DNA from: Mycolicibacterium flavescens
GTDB taxonomy: Bacteria > Actinomycetota > Actinomycetes > Mycobacteriales > Mycobacteriaceae
Assembly: GCA_900637135.1 (NCBI GenBank)
Contig: LR134353.1
Coordinates: forward strand, 3,906,001 to 3,970,000
DNA: 64,000 nt
Reading direction: 5' to 3'
Both the position numbers and the translations under genes were made by a program. Every line of letters starts with the position of its first letter. The stretch's first letter is position 1. This document shows, one piece after another, positions 1 through 7,547 of this stretch. The notes beneath the pieces were generated by a model. It worked only from the letters and a program-made list of their open reading frames with translations, made no database searches and was not told the DNA's origin.

Positions 1-324
1 CTGGTCGGGCCGCTGGTCCTTCCGGGTGTGACGAGTTGTTTGGCCTGCGCGGACCTGCATCGCAGCGACCGGGACGCGGCGTGGCCTGCCGTCGCGGCGC
101 AGCTGCGCCACACCGTCGGCAGCGCCGACCGGGCCACGGTGCTGGCCACCGCGGCGCTGGCGCTCAACCAGGTCGACCGGGTCCTTGCCGCGGTGCATGG
201 CGGCGTCGACGTCGACGACTCCTCCGAACCGCCGCCGACGCTGGACACCACGTTGGAGTTCGACGTCAACGTGGGTTCGGTGGTGGCACGGCGGTGGTCG
301 CGCCATCCCCGCTGCGCATGTTGA
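1..324 (+). CDS. C-terminal part of a ThiF/cyclodehydratase-like protein (Rv3196 family), cut by window edge
   Basis: The frame is open from base 1 and ends at a TGA at 322-324, so the start lies outside the window. The visible 107 residues begin LVGPLVLPGVTSCLACADLHR. The PG-x-T-x-CL-x-C-x-DLHR pattern is typical of ThiF/E1-like proteins annotated as TOMM precursor leader-peptide-binding or bacteriocin cyclodehydratase-like, and of the mycobacterial Rv3196 family. The two cysteines of the CLAC motif are in the position of the zinc or structural cysteines of that fold. The rest is an alanine-rich helical tail. The downstream ABC1 kinase matches the Rv3196-Rv3197 order. The substrate is unknown, and no precursor peptide is visible in the available sequence. 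Confidence 0.7.
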   Translation: MVGPLVLPGVTSCLACADLHRSDRDAAWPAVAAQLRHTVGSADRATVLATAALALNQVDRVLAAVHGGVDVDDSSEPPPTLDTTLEFDVNVGSVVARRWSRHPRCAC

Positions 325-366
325 CATCGGCCGTTGGCAAGTCGTTGCGCTGCGGGCAACCGCGTC

Positions 367-1707
367 ATGGATGATGGTCTGGTGAGTGAGATCAAGCGGG
401 GCCGGGCCGCGCGCAACGCCAAGCTGGCGAGCTTGCCCGTCGGTATGGCCGGACGGGCCGCCTTGGGCTTCGGCAAACGATTGACCGGACGGTCGAAAGA
501 CGAGGTCAACGCCGAACTGATGGACAAGGCGGCTCAGCAGCTTTTCACCGTGCTCGGCGAGCTCAAGGGCGGGGCGATGAAGGTGGGTCAGGCGCTGTCG
601 GTGATGGAGGCCGCGATCCCCGAGCAGTACGGCAAGCCGTACCGCGAGGCGCTGACCAAGCTGCAGCGCGAAGCCCCGCCGCTGCCCGCCGCCAAGGTGC
701 ACCGGGTGCTCAACGCGCAACTGGGCACCAAGTGGCGGGAGCGGTTCGCGTCGTTCGATGACCAGCCAGTGGCGTCGGCCAGCATCGGCCAGGTCCACAA
801 GGCGGTGTGGTCGGACGGCCGCGAGGTCGCGGTCAAGATCCAGTACCCCGGCGCCGACGAGGCGCTGCGGGCCGACCTGAAAACGATGCAGCGCATGGTG
901 GGCGTGCTCAAGCAACTGTCTCCGGGCGCCGACGTCGACAGTGTGGTCAAAGAGCTCATCGAGCGCACCGAGATGGAACTCGACTACCGGCTCGAGGCCG
1001 ACAACCAGCGCGCGTTCGCCAAGGCCTACGAAGGCCACCCGCGCTTCGTGGTCCCCCGCATCGTGGCCAGCGCGCCCAAGGTCGTGATCCAGGAGTGGAT
1101 CGAGGGTGTGCCGATGTCGGTGATCATCCGCGAGGGCACCCAAGAACAACGAGACCTGATGGGCACCAGGCTTTTCGAGCTGACCTACGACGCACCTCGC
1201 CGGCTCGAGATGATGCACGGGGACACCCATCCCGGCAACTTCATGCTGTTGCCCGACGAGAAGATGGGCGTCATCGACTTCGGCGCGGTGGCCCCGATGC
1301 CCGGCGGTATTCCGATCGAGATCGGTTTGGCGACGCGTTATGCGCTCAACGACGACTACGACAACCTGCTCACCACGATGCAGAACATCGGCTTCATCCA
1401 GAAGGGTGAGCAGGTGTCCAAGCGCGAGATGGACGACATGATGCGCCAGTACGTCGAACCGCTCGAGGTCGAGGTCTTCCACTACAACCGCAAGTGGCTG
1501 CAGCGGATCACGACCGCCAACATGCGTCCCGAGCGCGCCGCAGGCCAGATCAAAGCCGCCCGGCAGATGGACATCCCGGCCAAGCTCGCGATTCCGATGC
1601 GGGTGATCGCGTCCAACGTCGCGATCGCCTGCCAGCTCGATGCGCACGTTCCGGCCAGAAGGCTTGCCACCGAACTGATTCCGGGTTTCGCCGACGAAGC
1701 CGCCTGA
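367..1707 (+). CDS. ABC1/UbiB-family atypical kinase (Rv3197-like)
   Basis: A 446-residue ABC1 (ADCK/UbiB) protein. The family signature KVGQ lies near residue 72, the A-rich loop motif SASIGQVH near 138, the nucleotide-binding lysine in AVKIQYPG near 157, then ELDYRLEA, the HGDTHPGN catalytic-loop equivalent and the metal-binding DFGAV. These motifs indicate an ATP-binding kinase-like or ATPase fold. UbiB relatives support isoprenoid-quinone or lipid metabolism, but the mycobacterial substrate is not known. The ATG at 367 is chosen because the following MDDGLVSEIKRGRAARN matches the usual N-terminus; GTG at 382 is an alternative. The gene converges with whiB7. In M. tuberculosis the equivalent pair Rv3197/whiB7 is linked to macrolide resistance, which is context and not proof of function. 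Confidence 0.88.
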   Translation: MDDGLVSEIKRGRAARNAKLASLPVGMAGRAALGFGKRLTGRSKDEVNAELMDKAAQQLFTVLGELKGGAMKVGQALSVMEAAIPEQYGKPYREALTKLQREAPPLPAAKVHRVLNAQLGTKWRERFASFDDQPVASASIGQVHKAVWSDGREVAVKIQYPGADEALRADLKTMQRMVGVLKQLSPGADVDSVVKELIERTEMELDYRLEADNQRAFAKAYEGHPRFVVPRIVASAPKVVIQEWIEGVPMSVIIREGTQEQRDLMGTRLFELTYDAPRRLEMMHGDTHPGNFMLLPDEKMGVIDFGAVAPMPGGIPIEIGLATRYALNDDYDNLLTTMQNIGFIQKGEQVSKREMDDMMRQYVEPLEVEVFHYNRKWLQRITTANMRPERAAGQIKAARQMDIPAKLAIPMRVIASNVAIACQLDAHVPARRLATELIPGFADEAA

Positions 1708-1757
1708 CGCCCCGCGCCCCCGTGCGCGTCGGATGCGCCCAGCCCGCCCTCGGTACG

Positions 1758-1811
1758 GATCGTGAATCTGACGACGCATTTCGTGGGTTGAGCGTCGCCA
1801 GATTCACAATC
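1758..1811. repeat. Long intergenic inverted repeat between convergent ABC1 and whiB7 genes
   Basis: A 20-base left arm (1758-1777, GATCGTGAATCTG then ACGACGC) pairs with 1792-1811 with two mismatches around a 14-base loop. It sits in the 132-bp space between two convergent stop codons, so it could fold at the 3' end of either transcript. There is no U-rich tract on either strand, so it is not a textbook intrinsic terminator. It may be a Rho-independent-like or RNA-stabilising hairpin, or a copy of a dispersed palindromic element. No second copy was noticed in this window. Confidence 0.6.
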
Positions 1812-1839
1812 GAGCGCGCGCAGGTCGCCCCGTGTGCGG

Positions 1840-2121
1840 CTATGCGGCTGCCGGGTTCCCGACGCCGTTCTTGCGCGGCCGGCCACGTGGGCGCTTGCGC
1901 GCGATGACGGTGCCCCGTTCGAGGATCTCGCCGCCCCAAACACCCCACGGCTCTTGCCGTTCCAGCGCTGCGGCTAGGCACTCACGCCGGATCGGGCACC
2001 CTGCGCACAGCGCCTTGGCGCGTTCGAGTTCGACGGGATTCTCGGCGAACCACATATCGGGATCGCCCCTGTGACACGGCACCGCCAGCTTCGTCTTCTC
2101 TCGGCATGTCCCGAGTGACAT
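1840..2121 (-). CDS. whiB7: WhiB7, Fe-S transcriptional regulator of intrinsic antibiotic resistance
   Basis: A 93-residue WhiB-family protein. It carries the four Fe-S cysteines (one in VPCHRGDP, then LCAGCPIRREC), the G-V-W-G-G turn that contacts SigA, and a C-terminal AT-hook RPRGRPRK that identifies WhiB7 within the family. WhiB7 binds SigA region 4 and A/T-rich sequence next to -35 boxes to activate drug-resistance genes and itself. The start at 2121 gives MSLGTCREKTKL and has AAGGA seven bases upstream. The frame is open further upstream, but that extension runs through the leader terminator and has no ribosome binding site. The gene follows a leader of about 380 bases with an upstream frame and a terminator. 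Confidence 0.95.
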   Translation of the reverse strand: MSLGTCREKTKLAVPCHRGDPDMWFAENPVELERAKALCAGCPIRRECLAAALERQEPWGVWGGEILERGTVIARKRPRGRPRKNGVGNPAAA

Positions 2122-2196
2122 GTCCAGTCCTTCCCTGGTCGTGGGTTTCGAATCTTTTCCTTGCTGGATCCGGGAACCAGGGCTTTGACGTGGTGT

Positions 2197-2240
2197 CCAA
2201 AAGACCAAGGCCACGGATCCGACTGCGGGTCCGTGGCCTT
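2197..2240 (-). terminator. Intrinsic terminator/attenuator in the whiB7 leader
   Basis: On the minus strand a 14-bp stem is formed by 2240-2227 (AAGGCCACGGACCC) and 2220-2207 (GGATCCGTGGCCTT), with one C-A mismatch and a 6-base loop. It is followed by GGTCTTTT (2206-2199). Stem plus U-tract is a textbook Rho-independent terminator, placed 78 bases before the whiB7 ATG and 22 bases after the stop of the upstream frame. Premature termination with ribosome-mediated antitermination is established for WhiB7/WblC leaders in actinobacteria, and this layout fits it. A possible competing pair is GTCCGT in the upstream-frame end (2287-2282) with ACGGAC of the 5' arm (2234-2229); that pairing is only 6 bp and speculative. 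Confidence 0.85.
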
Positions 2241-2262
2241 TTCGGCGAAATCGTGGGCTTAC

Positions 2263-2454
2263 CTAGGTGGTGCCCCGATCGACGGACGACACAGTCGCGG
2301 CGGCGGCGCGGCGCTTGCGCTGCGGGGTGATGGCAGCGGCGGCACCGGCGGCGTGCGCGGCGGCGAACGCGGGATGCGCCGCAGCGGCGGCGACATGGAG
2401 GGTCCGCGTCATGCCAGCAACGGCTACGCCGGTGATCGCGTAGTTGCTACCCAT
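2263..2454 (-). CDS. Upstream open reading frame (63 codons, alanine-rich) in the whiB7 leader
   Basis: An ATG at 2454 is preceded by a strong AAAGGAGG at correct spacing (about 2475-2467) and opens a 63-residue frame ending in TAG at 2263. The peptide starts MGSNYAITGVAVAG, is about one third alanine (22 of 63), and ends with a basic patch QRKRR and VSSVDRGTT. It starts about 45 bases after the predicted transcription start and stops 22 bases before the attenuator stem. The most economical reading is a sensor frame whose slowed or stalled translation decides whether the terminator forms. The peptide itself may or may not have a function. Strong Shine-Dalgarno, promoter and terminator placement support it; no homologue was checked. 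Confidence 0.75.
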   Translation of the reverse strand: MGSNYAITGVAVAGMTRTLHVAAAAAHPAFAAAHAAGAAAAITPQRKRRAAAATVSSVDRGTT

Positions 2455-2505
2455 GATCTCGGTCCCTCCTTTCGCACAAAAAGACACCCAAGCGGTGTGA
2501 TGTTG

Positions 2506-2547
2506 AGGCTAAGCGTAACAGCGGCGGCTGACAATTGATTTTTTTGA
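2506..2547 (-). promoter_or_regulatory. whiB7 promoter with WhiB7-type A/T-rich element
   Basis: On the minus strand an A/T-rich block (2547-2535, TCAAAAAAATCAA) sits directly against -35 TTGTCA (2534-2529). A 17-base spacer and -10 TAGCCT (2511-2506) follow. An A/T stretch abutting a SigA -35 is the established WhiB7-SigA recognition architecture, so positive autoregulation is expected. The predicted start near 2499 gives a leader of about 378 bases before whiB7. Confidence 0.82.
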
Positions 2548-2613
2548 CCAGCGGGTTTGGCGCGATCTTTACGACGTTTGGCCGTGTGTGTCGCCGGCCT
2601 GTCCTCGCCCCGC

Positions 2614-4737
2614 CTACCGGGTCCGGCTCTTGACGAGGGCGAGCACGTCGGAGCCGTACTGCTCGAGCTTGCGTGCCCCGATGCCCGGGATCGCAACCAG
2701 CGCGGCGTCGTCGGTGGGCAGCGTCTCGGCGATCGCGATCAGTGTGTTGTCGGTGAACACCACATACGCCGGCACGCTCATCTCCTTGGAGGTGCGCAAT
2801 CTCCAGTCCTTGAGGTCGCTGAGCAGCTGCTCGTCGATGTCGGACGGGCAGGTTTCGCAGCGGCGCAACATGATCGCGGCCGGTGCGGTCAACACGCTGT
2901 TGCACACCCGACAGCGGGGGGTGGCGCCGCGCGCACGTCGGGGTTTGGTCGGCGTATCGCTGGTGTTCGACGACTGCGGCGCGATGCCGTTGAGGAACCG
3001 CGACGGTTTGCGGCTCTGCCGTCCGCCGGGAGCCCGGGCGAGCGCCCAGCTGAGCGCCAAATGCACACGGGCCCTGGTGATTCCGACGTAGAGCAGCCGG
3101 CGTTCCTCTTCGACCGCCTCGCTGTCGGGACCGTGTGCGAGGGCGTGGGAGATGGGCAGCGTGCCGTCGGCGAGTCCGACCAGGAACACCGCATCCCACT
3201 CCAAGCCCTTCGCCGCGTGCAGCGAGGCGAGCGTGACGCCCTGCACGACCGGAGAATGGCGCGCGTCGGCGCGCTGGCGCAGTTCGGCGAGCAGTGCGCG
3301 CAGGTCGAGGGTGGGACGCAGCGCAACTTCCTCGTCGACGAGTTCGGCCAGCGATGTCAGCGCTTCCCATCGTTCCCTCGCCTTGGTGCCCGGCGGCGGC
3401 TCGACGGTGAGCCCGAGCGGTTCGAGCACCGTCCGCACGACCTCGGGTAGGGGTCCGTCGAGGTCGCGTTCGGCCGCGCGCTGCAACGCCACCAGCGACT
3501 GGCGGATCTCCTGACGGCTGAAGAACCCTTCACCGCCGCGCACCTGGAACGGGACGCCGGCTTCGGTGAGCGCCTCCTCGTAGACCTCCGACTGGGCGTT
3601 GATGCGGTAGAGCACCGCGATCTCGGCCGGTTCGGTGCCGGATTCGAGAAGCCGTTTGATGTTCTTGGCCACCGCCTTGGCCTCGGCGACCTCGTCGGGA
3701 TATTCGGCGAACCTGGGCGCGGGGCCGGGATCGCGCTGCCCGACCAGGTGCAGCTTGCTGCCCGCCATCCGGCCGCGCGCACCGGCGATGACCCGGTTGG
3801 CCAGCGACACCACCTGCGGGGTCGAGCGGTAGTCGCGTTCCAGGCGGACCACCGCCGCGTCGGGGAAGCGCCGGGAGAAGTCGAGGAGGTAGCGGGGGGT
3901 GGCGCCGGTGAAGGAGTAGATGGTCTGGTTCGCGTCGCCGACGACGGTGAGGTCGTCGCGCTCGCCGAGCCAGGCGTCAAGCACCCGCTGCTGCAGGGGC
4001 GTCACGTCCTGGTACTCGTCGACGACGAAGCAGCGGTAGCGATCGCGGAACTCCTGGCCCACCGCGGCGTCGTTCTCGATTGCCGCGGCGGTGTGCAGAA
4101 GCAGGTCGTCGAAGTCGAGCAGCGTGGTCCCGTCGCTGCGGGCCTTGAGCGCCTCGTAGCCGGTGTAGACGGCGGCCACCTTCGCCGCGTCGAACGGGAT
4201 GTCGCGGCCGACCTGTGCGACCGCGTCCGGATAGTCCTCGGGACTGATCAGCGACGCCTTGGCCCACTCGATCTCGCCGGCGAGGTCACGCACGTCGTCG
4301 GTGCTGGTCGACAGCCGGGCCCGGTTGGCGGCTTGGGCCACCACCGCGAATTTGGTGTCGAGGAGTTCCCACGTGGTGTTGCCGACGACGCGGGGCCAGA
4401 AGTACGACAGCTGGCGGCGCGCGGCGGCGTGAAACGTCATCGCCTGCACCGAACCGGTGCCGACGCCGCCGAAGGCCGCGTCGAGCGCACGCAACCGGGC
4501 CCGCATCTCACCGGCCGCGCGCTGGGTGAAGGTGACCGCGAGAACCTGCCCGGGAGCGACGTGGCCCGCCGCGACCAGGTGGGCGATGCGCCTGGTGATC
4601 GTGCGGGTCTTACCGGTGCCCGCGCCGGCGAGCACGCACACCGGACCGCGCGGGGCGAGCACTGCCTCCCGCTGCTCGTCGTCGAGGTCGTCGACGGTGT
4701 CCGGGCGGCTACCCACCGAAGCGACCTCTACCGACAT
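2614..4737 (-). CDS. uvrD2: ATP-dependent DNA helicase UvrD2
   Basis: About 707 residues, an SF1A helicase. Walker A GAGTGKT lies near residue 39, followed by TFTQRAA, the DEYQD Walker B, VGDANQTIYSFTGA, the RDYRST motif, LHAAKGLEWD and LLYVGITRA. After the motor comes a four-cysteine module (CRVCN and CETCP) and a C-terminal HRDC-type domain with AIPGIGARKL. The tetracysteine plus HRDC arrangement is specific to mycobacterial UvrD2, an essential 3'-5' helicase that also partners Ku-type factors. ATG at 4737 (MSVEVAS) is chosen; ATG at 4746 and TTG at 4767 are in frame and none has a convincing Shine-Dalgarno. The gene is divergent from mycoredoxin and follows the usual order. Confidence 0.93.
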   Translation of the reverse strand: MSVEVASVGSRPDTVDDLDDEQREAVLAPRGPVCVLAGAGTGKTRTITRRIAHLVAAGHVAPGQVLAVTFTQRAAGEMRARLRALDAAFGGVGTGSVQAMTFHAAARRQLSYFWPRVVGNTTWELLDTKFAVVAQAANRARLSTSTDDVRDLAGEIEWAKASLISPEDYPDAVAQVGRDIPFDAAKVAAVYTGYEALKARSDGTTLLDFDDLLLHTAAAIENDAAVGQEFRDRYRCFVVDEYQDVTPLQQRVLDAWLGERDDLTVVGDANQTIYSFTGATPRYLLDFSRRFPDAAVVRLERDYRSTPQVVSLANRVIAGARGRMAGSKLHLVGQRDPGPAPRFAEYPDEVAEAKAVAKNIKRLLESGTEPAEIAVLYRINAQSEVYEEALTEAGVPFQVRGGEGFFSRQEIRQSLVALQRAAERDLDGPLPEVVRTVLEPLGLTVEPPPGTKARERWEALTSLAELVDEEVALRPTLDLRALLAELRQRADARHSPVVQGVTLASLHAAKGLEWDAVFLVGLADGTLPISHALAHGPDSEAVEEERRLLYVGITRARVHLALSWALARAPGGRQSRKPSRFLNGIAPQSSNTSDTPTKPRRARGATPRCRVCNSVLTAPAAIMLRRCETCPSDIDEQLLSDLKDWRLRTSKEMSVPAYVVFTDNTLIAIAETLPTDDAALVAIPGIGARKLEQYGSDVLALVKSRTR

Positions 4738-4820
4738 GCGGTCCATCTTGGCAGGGGCCGGTGACAAATGACCGGTACGGCGTCGGGCATGTTCGGTTCA
4801 TCGGATACGTTGAACGCCTT

Positions 4821-5072
4821 ATGAGCGCAGCACAGACTCCCGTGATCATGTACACCACCACCTGGTGTGGCTACTGCGTGCGTCTGAAGAAAGCGCTGCA
4901 GGCCGAGGGCATCGCGTTCGCCGAGGTCGACATCGAGAAGGACCCCGCGGCTGCGGAGTTCGTCGCCAACGCCAACGGCGGCAACCAAACCGTGCCGACG
5001 CTGAAGCTGCCCGACGGTTCGACCTTGACGAACCCGACCGCGCGCGAGGTCAAGGCGAAGCTCGGCGGCTGA
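4821..5072 (+). CDS. mrx1: Mycoredoxin (glutaredoxin-like, CGYC active site)
   Basis: An 83-residue glutaredoxin-fold protein with the redox motif CGYC in TTTWCGYCVRLK and the cis-proline motif TVPTLKL. The GG pair and the ANGGNQTVPT loop fit mycoredoxin-1, which reduces mycothiol mixed disulfides using the mycothiol/mycothiol disulfide reductase system in the cytosol. The start ATG at 4821 gives MSAAQTPVIMY; the frame is open upstream but non-conserved. TACGTT at 4807-4812 resembles a -10 box 8 bases before the ATG, so the transcript may be leaderless. It is divergent from uvrD2 and converges with nudC at 5077. Confidence 0.93.
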   Translation: MSAAQTPVIMYTTTWCGYCVRLKKALQAEGIAFAEVDIEKDPAAAEFVANANGGNQTVPTLKLPDGSTLTNPTAREVKAKLGG

Positions 5073-5076
5073 GCGA

Positions 5077-6003
5077 TCAGTCGAGCGCGGCCCAGGACTC
5101 GATGATCTCCCGCGCGATCGAGATCGACCCGGGCAGCAGCAGCCGTGACGGCGAGTCGCTGCTCCAGTCGCCGTGGTCGAGGGCCTCGCGGATCTCGGCT
5201 CGGGTGAACCAGCCGGCCTCGCCGATTTCGCCGTCGTTGAACGACATCTCCTGCTCGGGGTCGCCGATGGCGTGGAACCCGACCATTAACGACCGCGGAA
5301 ACGGCCACGGCTGGCTGCCCAGGTAGGTCACGTCGGTGACCGTCAGCCCGATCTCTTCGGAGATCTCGCGGGTCACGCAGGTCTCGAACGACTCACCGGC
5401 CTCGACGAAGCCGGCCAGGATCGAGAACAGCCGCTCGGGCCACACCGCCTGGCGGGCCAGCACCGCGCGGTCATGTCCGTCGTGCACCAGGCAGATGACC
5501 GCGGGGTCGATACGGGGAAACTCCTCGCGACCGCTCACGGGGTCGACCCGAGCCCAGCCGCCCCTGGCGGATTTGGTCGCGGAACCGTCCACGGGGCTGA
5601 ACCGCGCGCCGTCATGCCAGTTGAGCAACGCCGTTGCGGTGGCGACGAGTTGCGCGCTGACGTCGTCGAACACCTGCCCGGCCCGACGCAGGTCGAGCAC
5701 CTCGGTTTCGGTGTGGGGGTCCTCCGGTCCCTCGAGCGCACCACGGATCCCCCACACATGCCTGCCGTCGTTGAGCCGGCCGAGGAAGACCGCGTTCTCG
5801 GGCGGTCGATCGCCCAGCTTGGATGCCTCGCCGAGAACGACGCTGCCGTCGGCGATCAGCACCTGGTTGCGGCGGTCGACGCGCAGCACCAGCGCGTCGG
5901 GCCATCCGGCCATAGCGGCGTCGATATCGGTACGCAGGGCGTCGGCGCGGTCGGCGCCGACTCGGGACAGCAGCGGTACGTTGCGGAGACGAAACGGCGT
6001 CAT
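5077..6003 (-). CDS. nudC: NAD+ diphosphatase / NAD-decapping Nudix hydrolase NudC
   Basis: About 308 residues. The Nudix box G-F-V-E-A-G-E-S-x8-REISEEIGL lies in the C-terminal half and is followed by SQPWPFPRS, the signature that separates NudC from other Nudix enzymes. NudC hydrolyses NADH/NAD+ and removes NAD caps from RNA; in mycobacteria it has been linked to isoniazid- and ethionamide-NAD adduct turnover. The zinc-ribbon cysteines of enterobacterial NudC are absent, as I recall for the mycobacterial orthologue. ATG at 6003 (MTPFRLRNVPLL) is preferred. ATGs at 6030 and 6024 lie inside the channel gene and would create an overlap. It probably forms an operon with the K+ channel gene upstream. 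Confidence 0.93.
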   Translation of the reverse strand: MTPFRLRNVPLLSRVGADRADALRTDIDAAMAGWPDALVLRVDRRNQVLIADGSVVLGEASKLGDRPPENAVFLGRLNDGRHVWGIRGALEGPEDPHTETEVLDLRRAGQVFDDVSAQLVATATALLNWHDGARFSPVDGSATKSARGGWARVDPVSGREEFPRIDPAVICLVHDGHDRAVLARQAVWPERLFSILAGFVEAGESFETCVTREISEEIGLTVTDVTYLGSQPWPFPRSLMVGFHAIGDPEQEMSFNDGEIGEAGWFTRAEIREALDHGDWSSDSPSRLLLPGSISIAREIIESWAALD

Positions 6004-6013
6004 CTTTCGGCAG

Positions 6014-7090
6014 TCACTCGGCATCCGCATTGCGGATGTAGAGCAGCCGATCGCCGGGCTCGACCGTGTCCACCTCCGGTGAGTCCACGCGCAGCAACTC
6101 GCCTCCGCGGACGACGCCGAGGACGATGTCGTGCAGGTGCCGTGGGGACCCGCCCACCTCTTTGGGCGTCACCTCCCGCTCGGCGATCGCGAAACCGGCG
6201 TCCGGCGTCAGCAGATCTTCCATGATCTGCACGACGCTGGGGGTCTGGGTGGCTATGCCGAGCAGTCGGCCAGCGGTTTCCGACGACACCACCGTCGAGT
6301 CGGCGCCCGATTGCTTGAGCAGGTGCTGGTTGTCGGACTCGCGGGCCGCGGCGATGATCTTGGCCTTGGGCGCCAGTTCGCGCGCGGTCAGGGTGACCAG
6401 CACCGCGCTGGCGTCGTCGTCGGTGGCGACGATGATCGACTTCGCGTGCTGAGCGCTGGCCAGGCGCAGAATGTCGGCCTTGGTCGCGTCGCCGTGGACA
6501 GTGACCAACCCGGCGCTGCGGGCCCGTTCGAGAGCACCCGCGTTCTCGTCGACGACGACGATGTCGGCGGGTGCGACCTCGTCACCGACCATCGCGGCGA
6601 CCGCAGTCCTGCCCTTGGTGCCGTAGCCGATGACGACGGTGTGGTTGCGCACTTTGCTCCTCCATCGCTGGATCTTCAATGCCGCGCGCGACTGGCTGGT
6701 CAGCGTTTCGACGGTGGTGCCGATGAGAACGATGAGGAAGGCGACACGCAGCGGGGTGACCACCAGGACGTTGATCAACCGGGCTTCGGGGGTGAACGGG
6801 GTGATGTCGCCGTAGCCGGTCGTCGACAGCGAGACCGTCGCGTAGTACAGGCAGTCCAGGAACGACAACTGGTTGTCCTGAACGTCGCGGTAGCCGTCGC
6901 GGTCCAGATACACGATGAGCACGGCGGCCATCAGTGCCAGCGTCGCGTAGACGACGCGGCGGATGATCCGCTCGGTCGGGCTGATGAACGGTTCGGGGAT
7001 CCGCAGGATGTCGACGAGCCGCGAGTCGGGCTGTGTAGTCAGGTCCTGCTCGATAGCGGCGAGCCGGCGCCGCAACCTACCTTTTGCCAC
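6014..7090 (-). CDS. Two-helix K+ channel protein with TrkA/RCK domain
   Basis: 358 residues. Residues 40-130 hold two membrane helices (YATLALMAAVLIVYL and LINVLVVTPLRVAFLIVLIG) flanking a pore loop with the selectivity filter TTGYGD. A cytoplasmic RCK/TrkA-N Rossmann domain follows (VVIGYGTKGRTA, VVVDENAGALERA, VHGDATKADIL), then a TrkA-C-type end. This is the architecture of MthK/Kch-type ligand-gated K+ channels and matches Rv3200c. The RCK domain probably senses a nucleotide or Ca2+, which cannot be read from sequence. It lies just upstream of nudC with a 10-bp gap, suggesting co-transcription. Confidence 0.9.
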   Translation of the reverse strand: MAKGRLRRRLAAIEQDLTTQPDSRLVDILRIPEPFISPTERIIRRVVYATLALMAAVLIVYLDRDGYRDVQDNQLSFLDCLYYATVSLSTTGYGDITPFTPEARLINVLVVTPLRVAFLIVLIGTTVETLTSQSRAALKIQRWRSKVRNHTVVIGYGTKGRTAVAAMVGDEVAPADIVVVDENAGALERARSAGLVTVHGDATKADILRLASAQHAKSIIVATDDDASAVLVTLTARELAPKAKIIAAARESDNQHLLKQSGADSTVVSSETAGRLLGIATQTPSVVQIMEDLLTPDAGFAIAEREVTPKEVGGSPRHLHDIVLGVVRGGELLRVDSPEVDTVEPGDRLLYIRNADAE

Positions 7091-7138
7091 GAGGACCCGT
7101 TACCGGTCCCGCAGGGGTGTGCACGCCACAATGTAATC

Positions 7139-7534
7139 ATGACCTCTCCCCCGCCCGAACTGCAGCAAATGGCCAGCCCGTCGCGCGCCTACCGGATGGC
7201 GGCCGGCCTGCTGGGTATCGGGACGTTGCACTTCGTCGCGCCCAAGCCGTTCGACGACATCATTCCCGCCGAGCTGCCCGGCAGTCCGCGGTTCTACACA
7301 TACGCCTCGGGCGTCGCCGAGCTCGGGGTGGCGGGCCTGCTGCTGGCGCCGAAGACGCGACGCTTCGGTGCGTTGGCCGCGGTAGCGCTGTTCGTCGCGG
7401 TGTTCCCGGGCAATGTCAACATGGTCCGGCTGTGGTGGGACAAGCCGCTGCCGATGCGGTTGGTCGCGATCGCGCGCCTGCCGCTGCAGATTCCGATGAT
7501 CGTCCAGGCCGTGAAGGTCTACCGCGAGTCGTAA
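7139..7534 (+). CDS. Small DoxX-like four-helix membrane protein
   Basis: 131 residues with four hydrophobic segments (MAAGLLGIGTLHFVAP, ASGVAELGVAGLLLAP, GALAAVALFVAVFPGNVNM and LPLQIPMIVQAV). HF-x-AP-x-PF-D, the E of VAELGV and PGN-x-NM resemble the DoxX/DUF4267-like small membrane protein superfamily. ATG at 7139 begins MTSPPPELQQM; the frame is open far upstream, but that part is antisense to the channel gene. It converges with adnB, leaving 13 bases between stops. Function unknown. Confidence 0.75.
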   Translation: MTSPPPELQQMASPSRAYRMAAGLLGIGTLHFVAPKPFDDIIPAELPGSPRFYTYASGVAELGVAGLLLAPKTRRFGALAAVALFVAVFPGNVNMVRLWWDKPLPMRLVAIARLPLQIPMIVQAVKVYRES

Positions 7535-7547
7535 GCCTCCCAGGCCG

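Noticed and set aside
2122..2214. N-terminal extension of WhiB7 to 2214
   Set aside because: It would begin in the terminator stem, lacks a Shine-Dalgarno, and the conserved WhiB7 N-terminus starts at 2121.
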